From Penium margaritaceum (lineage: Eukaryota > Streptophyta > Zygnematophyceae > Desmidiales > Peniaceae), in contig SZWC01000562.1 of NCBI GenBank assembly GCA_023375785.1, positions 12,490-33,853 on the forward strand: 21,364 nucleotides of DNA. Direction: 5' to 3'. Positions 18,430-21,364 of the stretch are shown here, piece by piece. Each line of letters starts with the position of its first letter. Position 1 is the first letter of the stretch. The position numbers and the translations under genes are program-made. The notes beneath the pieces were generated by a model. The model had not been told where the DNA came from, searched no databases, and saw nothing but the letters and a program-made list of their open reading frames with translations.

Positions 18430-19290
18430 TGCGACCACGCCAAGTGCAAAGATCTTGATGGAATCAATGAGCGTGAAGTTTACAGGAAGGTGGACCTTCC
18501 ACTGGGTCGCAAGGTCATCGCTGCCCTTTGGGTCTGCAAGTGCACACGCATGCCAGATGGCATCATTTAATGCTATAAGGCTCACCTCGTGACAGAAGGA
18601 CTCTCCCAAGTGCCAGGCATGGAATTTGATGCCACCTTTACCCATGTTGGCAAGTACAACACTGGCAAGGCACTGCTAAGATAGGTAGCTCAGCACGACT
18701 GGGATCTCTATCAATAAAAAATGAACAGCGCAATATTGTGATTTCAACACGACAAGGGGATCTACCTTGATCAGCCACCAGGCTTTGACGATTGTATCTG
18801 GTGCTTCGATTTGGTGTCTTTGCAAGTCTCCACGCTACTAGAACCTCTATATTTTTGTCATCCTTGAGCACGCTGGCTATCATCGCAATCAGTAGTTTCC
18901 ACTCTCTTTGTGAGTGATCCGTTAGCACCTTCTACCGCCATTTTCTGTGAATACATTAATGACACTTTGATCACCACTTAGGATCCTTAGGCTGTCTAGG
19001 TTGTGAAGGATCTCCTCAAGTCTACATACAAGATGAAGGACCTTGGTCCTCTCTGTGTCCTCATGGGCATGGAGATCGGGTATGACCATTAGCAACAACT
19101 GCTGCATGTGTATCAGGTAAGATACATTTGCACCCTGAGGAGTGTTTTGCTGACCTGTTGGCTGATTTTCCCTATGCCTCTATGCCCATGACTCCAAAAG
19201 GGCAGTGGCTCCTAAAGAAAGCTGACCGTGCCTGCGTGAGGGAGCTTGTTGACATCACGACCTACATCCAGGTTATTGGGTCCCTATGTT
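18430..19290 (+). pseudogene. Element 3 reverse transcriptase
   Basis: Homology to element 1 starts with GINEREVYRKVDLPLGRKVIA and continues through CYKAHLVTEGLSQVPGMEF, VAQHDWDLYQ, GIYLDQPPGFDD and YKMKDLGPLCVLMGMEI. The stretch where the first catalytic Asp should lie reads KMNSAIL instead of MDVNNAFL. The catalytic box reads YIND (18952-18963) instead of YVDD, so the first Asp of the box is Asn. Many stops interrupt the frame, including several TAG and TAA codons after the box. Confidence 0.85.
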
Positions 19291-19921
19291 CCTTGGTACC
19301 ACCATGGATGCTGAAGTTACATTTACAATCATCATCTTGTCCCTGTTCTCCCACTGTCGGTGCCACCATCTCAAGGCAATAGTGCATGTTGTGTGCTACA
19401 ACATGTCCACTCCACGTCTATTCTTATGCATCTTTTGTGAATCCCTTGGTCATGGTCAATGTGTACACGGACAATAATTGGGACCAAGATCACAATACGT
19501 GTAGCTAATTAGGGTACATCTTCCTCAATCATGGCACTACTATGTCTTGGAAGAGCGGCAAGTAAGGTTGTGTTGCATGCAGCTCAAATGAACCCAACTA
19601 TGTTGCCTCGGAGATTGTGTCTATGGAAGCATCTGGTTGTGACACTTACGCCAGTCCATCTATTACATCACGCTTTGCTATGAAATTGAGAGCATGTGCC
19701 ACATTGCTTATCACAATGGCATGGATCATACTTGTACAAAGCACATCAACATCGAGCATTACTTTGTGCATGAACGCATTGTATGTGATGATGTGTGTAT
19801 GATTGGTGTGGACAAGCAGCAGCAGGGTGCAGACTTTCTCACAAAGGCGCTTTGTAATGGCAAGCTCAACGTCGCACTGCATGCTGTTGGTCTTCAGTCC
19901 CCTTGTGGCAATCCCGGTTGA
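19291..19921 (+). pseudogene. Element 3 RNase H region
   Basis: The first part is too decayed to read confidently. The end is clear: CTKHINIEHYFVHERIV and DKQQQGADFLTKAL, then HAVGLQSPCGNPG and a stop at 19919-19921. These parallel RTKHIAVEHHFVRD, ADFLTKAL and FVGLRPLPESG at the end of element 1, including a similar distance to the stop. Confidence 0.8.
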
Positions 19922-20058
19922 AATGTGCCTGCCTCTTCTATGTTTTGTCCCTATATGGTCTCTGTGCCGTCTGTTGTGGCTCCGCCTTCCCTGGTGGTTG
20001 TGGCCCCTTGTAATTGCATCATGTGGAACCTACGGTGCTAAATGCCACACAACAAATG

Positions 20059-20065
20059 CGAGGGT
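20059..20065 (+). other. Possible polypurine tract and LTR start of element 3
   Basis: A CGAGGG run is followed at 20065 by TGTTGGTGTTCC, about 140 bases after the RNase H stop, the same arrangement as in element 1 (PPT, then TGTTG). The following sequence shows only faint similarity to the element 1 LTR, so this is a positional guess. Confidence 0.3.
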
Positions 20066-20639
20066 GTTGGTGTTCCATCATTCCCAGTGACCTGTGAACT
20101 TGATGCCACTCGCCTGTAGGCACTGCACGGTGGTCAAAAATTACATTGACAATTTTAGCTGCACTTTCTCACCTCTTTGGTATCCACTAGATTCATTTCA
20201 CGTTGGCAATAAATGGGGTCAAATAGTTTCAAACCATGGTTAAAAATGCTAAGTGTGTCAATGCGCTACAATACCAACATGGTCAGTTTTTCATAGGCAC
20301 GAAAATCTTTAACATCAACCACAACAGCGAGACACCGACCCAACAGAGAATGATGCAAAGGAAGGAGGCCAGCTATAGGGAAAGTCCATTGGTGTGGATT
20401 TCTAGAGCTATAGGAAGCTTAGGTACCAGAACAAGGCCTTTATAATGAGGCAGCATGGAAATAGCAATGATTAGTGAATGAAGGATGGCCAACTCCTGGG
20501 AAACCTTCATGCGCATCACTGAACACGAATTTCAGATTTATATCAACTATGGATTTGCCAAGTACATCATTGAAGAGTGAAAGAAGAAGGATTTTCTTAA
20601 GGATCCTTTGAAAAGCCAACATATCATCAACCTACTTTG
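20066..20639. other. Unassigned sequence between element 3 and the gypsy fragment
   Basis: It should contain the 3' LTR of element 3 and/or gag of the gypsy element, but I cannot recognise either. The conserved LTR block of element 1 (TTACGGCCAAAACAG) is absent. Short open frames (20236-20445 forward, 20440-20622 reverse) have no known motif. Confidence 0.4.
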
Positions 20640-21364
20640 TTGATGGTGAGGGATGCCAGACTTTCCAGCAATGAACGCTTTGATGTATTGCACTCATTTT
20701 TTAGCAAAGAGCTGGCACAGAAGCTGGGGCTAGCACGACTACTTGGGGGCCCAACAAAGGCAGAGATGGTACAAGGATACTTGAAGCGTGAAGTTCTTGT
20801 GAAATCTTAGAGGGTCGTTCCCGGTAAGTTGTCATGTCAGTTGAACTTTTGAACACACCTAATGGATGCTTGTGATGCCAATTCTTGGCGTGACTGCTTG
20901 CACTATTCGATTCTTGTTATGGATGAAGTTCCTTGCTAGGTGAAGGCAAAGCAAACTAGAGTAGATTTTTATCCATTATGGACCAGGGATGAGGAAGCAC
21001 GTACAAGAAAGTTGCCACAACCAAGTTACATGCAACTAAAGAGTTGTTGTTCGAAGGGGGCCGAGTGTAGGTGCGTAGGTGCAGTAGAAGGAGAAAACGA
21101 AAGAGGTGGAAGTGTTGGCATTAAAAGGAGCAAAGCAAAGGGAAGCAACAGACTCCACCAGTTTTAGAAATTCCATGAAACATGAAGTGTCTGCTACAAA
21201 ATTTCCACGAATTGTTTCCTATTGAGGTGCTTAAGGATTAAACACCTGTGCAATAATTCAACCACGAGAATGTAGTGGTTTTGGGAGCTACTCCAATGCT
21301 GCATGCTGCTTATGATATGAGCAAAAACAAGCTAGGTGAGCTTAAGGAAAATTTGGATTATTCA
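20640..21364 (+). pseudogene. Ty3/gypsy protease-to-RT fragment (runs off window)
   Basis: Starting at about 20640 the frame gives DVLHSFFSKELAQKLGL, which resembles the retropepsin segment of plant gypsy elements just after the DSGATH active site, followed by GGPTKAEMVQGYLKREV. Then come YSILVMDEVPC, a stop, VKAKQTRVDF and SYMQLKSCC, matching the segment between protease and RT. Near the edge LHELFPIEVL, FNHENVVVLGATPMLHAAY and DMSKNKLGELKENLD correspond to the N-terminal part of gypsy RT. Stops (for example after LVKS, and after PIEVLKD) show decay. The RT active site would lie outside the window. Confidence 0.68.

Larger units (their letters stand above)
15621..20064 (+). mobile_element. 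Ty1/copia retrotransposon, element 3 (5'-truncated, related to element 1)
   Basis: The forward strand carries protease, integrase, RT and the RNase H end, each matching element 1 in order and wording (for example AQHDWDLYQ against AQHDWDLHQ, YKMKDL, and TKHINIEHYFV against TKHIAVEHHFV). The sequence is AT-richer and far more decayed, with stops in nearly every domain. Element 1 needs about 1.9 kb from gag start to protease; here less than 700 bases are available before element 2 begins, so most of gag is missing. Catalytic residues are lost in protease, integrase and RT. Confidence 0.88.

Noticed and set aside
1..21364. Bacterial-type systems (operons, CRISPR-Cas, toxin-antitoxin, phage defence)
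   Set aside because: All recognisable proteins are eukaryotic LTR-retrotransposon domains, and no compact gene clusters or ribosome-binding sites are seen.

Overview
This window is repeat-dominated nuclear DNA, most likely from a land plant or streptophyte alga. The clearest evidence is a Ty1/copia LTR retrotransposon with 5'-TG...CA-3' LTRs, a primer-binding site matching plant initiator-tRNA-Met elements (TGGTATCAGAGC), a purine-rich polypurine tract, and the copia domain order gag, protease, integrase, reverse transcriptase, RNase H. I cannot name the species. I see no intact host gene, no tRNA or rRNA gene, no CRISPR array and no bacterial-style operon. All coding sequence I can recognise is decayed retrotransposon.

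Layout. 1-1711: a duplicated low-complexity block (copies at 1-475 and 1133-1711), each with a GCACTC hexanucleotide array and a pyrimidine-rich tract. A GCC/GTC triplet-rich stretch (about 430-800) and a spacer with one ambiguous base (N at 1119) lie between the copies. 1712-3147: no recognisable feature. 3148-10841: copia element 1 (+ strand), complete from LTR to LTR (646 and 639 bp, about 90% identical by eye) but with 10 in-frame stops, one further stop caused by a frameshift, and two frame changes. Its leader is CAG-rich and holds an 11-bp perfect hairpin and four regularly spaced TGACGTCA-type palindromes. 10842-15466, with a possible LTR beyond: copia element 2 (- strand), from a different copia lineage. 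It is cut off in RNase H exactly at the outer edge of element 1, split by about 780 bp of foreign sequence, and has lost the reverse transcriptase catalytic core. About 15600-20064: copia element 3 (+ strand), related to element 1, heavily decayed and lacking a recognisable 5' part. About 20640-21364: the protease-to-RT part of a Ty3/gypsy element (+ strand) that runs off the window.

Functionally this is a retrotransposon graveyard: gag would form the particle, protease would mature the polyprotein, RT/RNase H would copy the RNA from a tRNA primer, and integrase would insert the cDNA. No copy here can do all of this by itself. Element 1 keeps its protease, integrase and RT catalytic residues but has lost one RNase H aspartate. 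I found no convincing new biological system. The points most worth checking are the palindrome array and hairpin in the element 1 leader, the strong bias to TAG among its in-frame stops, the shortened gag zinc knuckle, and the nested structure.
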